A stretch of 64,000 bases of DNA from Mesostigma viride (taxonomy: Eukaryota > Streptophyta > Mesostigmatophyceae > Mesostigmatales > Mesostigmataceae), in the NCBI GenBank assembly GCA_009746045.1, contig RPFO01000380.1, positions 1,334,520 through 1,398,519 on the forward strand, written 5' to 3'. Positions 62,726-64,000 of the stretch are shown here, one piece after another (within the stretch, counting starts at the first letter, position 1; every line of letters starts with the position of its first letter). Below the pieces are notes generated by a model. That model was given only the letters and a program-made list of their open reading frames with translations, searched no databases and was not told the origin of the DNA. Position numbers and translations under genes: made by a program.

Positions 62726-64000
62726 TTAACCCCTAAATGGTCTGGCTGCCGATTTTCCGCCTAAAACTGAGTTACAGCCGACACGTCGGCCCCTTCTCGG
62801 GGGACCAAATGCCGCGAAAACTATTGAGAATTAGGAAACGTTTAGCTGAGAAGATCGAAAGTTTATAATTTTCCTCACAGCATGGTACTAGGGTTTGCAT
62901 ACTTCTGACAAAGTTATAGAGGTGTTCTGGCCGGTCAAAGTACAAGGGGTCAGGGTACTTTTTCACGTACAACGTGCATTCCGGAAAACGACGACCTGGC
63001 CATGGCGGCTTGCGCCCACGCATGGCATTTACGTTTTCGTTCGAATTTTCTGACCAAACTCAGGAAATTGATTTTATACGTCCTAAAGATGATACAGGCC
63101 AATTTTTGGTTCGCGGGAATGCCATTTGATAGGTGTCGGCAGCGTTCTTGCTGGAAAAAACTGCGATCAGGCCGGACGATAGAAACGTTGACAGCAATAC
63201 CTTTCCGGCGTATTTTAAAGGATATATTGGTTTCTTTGTACTTTTTATGATACATAGTAGTCGTAAACGTGCAAGGGTGGCCAGAAATTGCCGAATCCAG
63301 CGACCATGCTGCACAACTTTGGTGTGCCGAAATGCGCCATTTTGCGGCCACCGCCTGGTCCAAGGTAACGCCATCCATGCCTGGTAAAGCTTAATCATCG
63401 TTTTCCTATCGATGTTTGACGTTTATATATACGTTCTAGCTTGTGTAGCACATTCTTTTTGCATTATTCATGCTCTTTCTTGACCCTGGCCTGGCCCCTT
63501 TCTAAAACACCCTTCTTAGATCCTTCCCTCAGTCAGTTGACCTGCCACAGGGTGATGGTGATAAGTTTTAGAGGCTGTATGGGTTTGAATACCTCCATAT
63601 ATGTTTGTTATACATTTCCCACACACATATTGCATGAGTGTGAGGCAGTTGGCTGGTCTCTGTGGCATCATCAAGCATGTAACCGGTGAGTAGAAGCTTC
63701 CCATTGTCAGCATGTGCCACCAGGTGTGCTGGCCATCACCTGGCAAGCTATAGCAGCTTAGGCCTAGTTTATCCTTGCTAGGGCAAGCTGAAATAGGCTT
63801 AAAATCACTAGTTTGTTGGTGGCTGCCTCCTAGAATGCATGCCTTGCGTAGGGTATCCGTACCACGTTACCTACGTGCATGGACAAGGTGGCACCTGCAC
63901 ATAGGTGCCATGTAAGGGCAGTGTGATGATGCAGTTATGTTTCCCCATCATTGTGGAAGGGAAATGTATTATGTGGCATGGTTGGGGGCCATATTAGTAG
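62726..64000. mobile_element. TTAA-flanked piggyBac-like element, copy 2 (runs off the window)
   Basis: It starts TTAACCCCTAAATGGTCT and follows the 32979-34675 element in inverted orientation with high identity. It is inserted at a TTAA in LINE A's 3' UTR; the unoccupied site is visible in LINE C (CGGCTAATTAAGGCGC near 4720) and LINE D (near 36983). No transposase. The other end is outside the window. Confidence 0.82.

Larger units (their letters stand above)
59163..62729 (+). mobile_element. LINE A (ORF1-type, 5'-truncated), with three nested insertions
   Basis: It comprises the ORF1 pieces 59163-59338 and 61115-61418, a 3' UTR (61419-61458 and 62628-62729) and its continuation presumably beyond the window. 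DNA matches LINE C closely (e.g. GGCAATCGAT then ATGGGATAGCTTAGGC). It is interrupted by a DNA element (59340-61109), LINE B (61459-62615) and a TTAA element (from 62726). No TSD could be established. Confidence 0.8.

Overview
The window is eukaryotic and consists almost entirely of transposable elements inserted into one another. Spliceosomal introns, LTR retrotransposons, LINEs and cut-and-paste DNA transposons are all present. GC-rich coding regions, proline/alanine-rich proteins and long homopolymeric amino-acid runs would fit a green alga or related protist, but the sequence does not fix the taxon. I found no convincing host gene, rRNA, tRNA or CRISPR array.

Layers were ordered from target-site duplications (TSDs) and interrupted reading frames. 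The oldest is LINE H (+ strand, second-ORF remains), in three pieces at 1-467, 40120-40311 and 57343-57790. LINE F (- strand, 468-40111, TSD CGGTCACC) sits in H. LINE E (+ strand, 911-38403, TSD ATAGTGCGT) sits in F. E in turn holds (i) a 14.7-kb CACTA element (1159-15821) inside its ORF1, which carries a 2.0-kb ORF1-only LINE (C, 4455-6472) and a LINE with a restriction-like endonuclease (about 6537-13324); (ii) a Ty3/gypsy element (17592-36687, TSD CCTAG) in its 3' UTR; and (iii) a truncated ORF1-only LINE (D, 36719-38325). The gypsy element carries a copia-like element (copia-1, 22175-29919, TSD GTAAT) in its RT, a TTAA-flanked DNA element (32979-34675) in its leader and a 183-bp LINE scrap in one LTR.

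A second copia-like element (copia-2, 40312-57337, TSD TGTCC) sits in LINE H. It carries a TTAA-flanked DNA element (40810-42539) beside its 3' LTR and an intron-bearing CACTA/EnSpm element (48372 to about 56030) in its gag. The last 5 kb is another nest: LINE A (+) holding a 1.77-kb DNA element, LINE B (-) and a third TTAA element running off the window.

The most unusual object is the pair of diverged copia-like elements. Both encode their domains in the order Gag, integrase, aspartic protease, RT, RNase H, where Ty1/copia elements normally have the protease before the integrase. Both have LTRs that begin AGTTA and end TAACT instead of TG...CA, a protease motif DTQA in place of DTGA, and no TGG-type primer-binding site next to the 5' LTR. 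Also notable are a full-length LINE family that encodes only ORF1 (comparable to mammalian HAL1), and a restriction-endonuclease LINE with PHD, RING and C2H2 fingers and four 231-bp 5' monomers. Most long frames carry frameshifts, often in homopolymers and even in elements with near-identical LTRs, so some breaks may be assembly errors.
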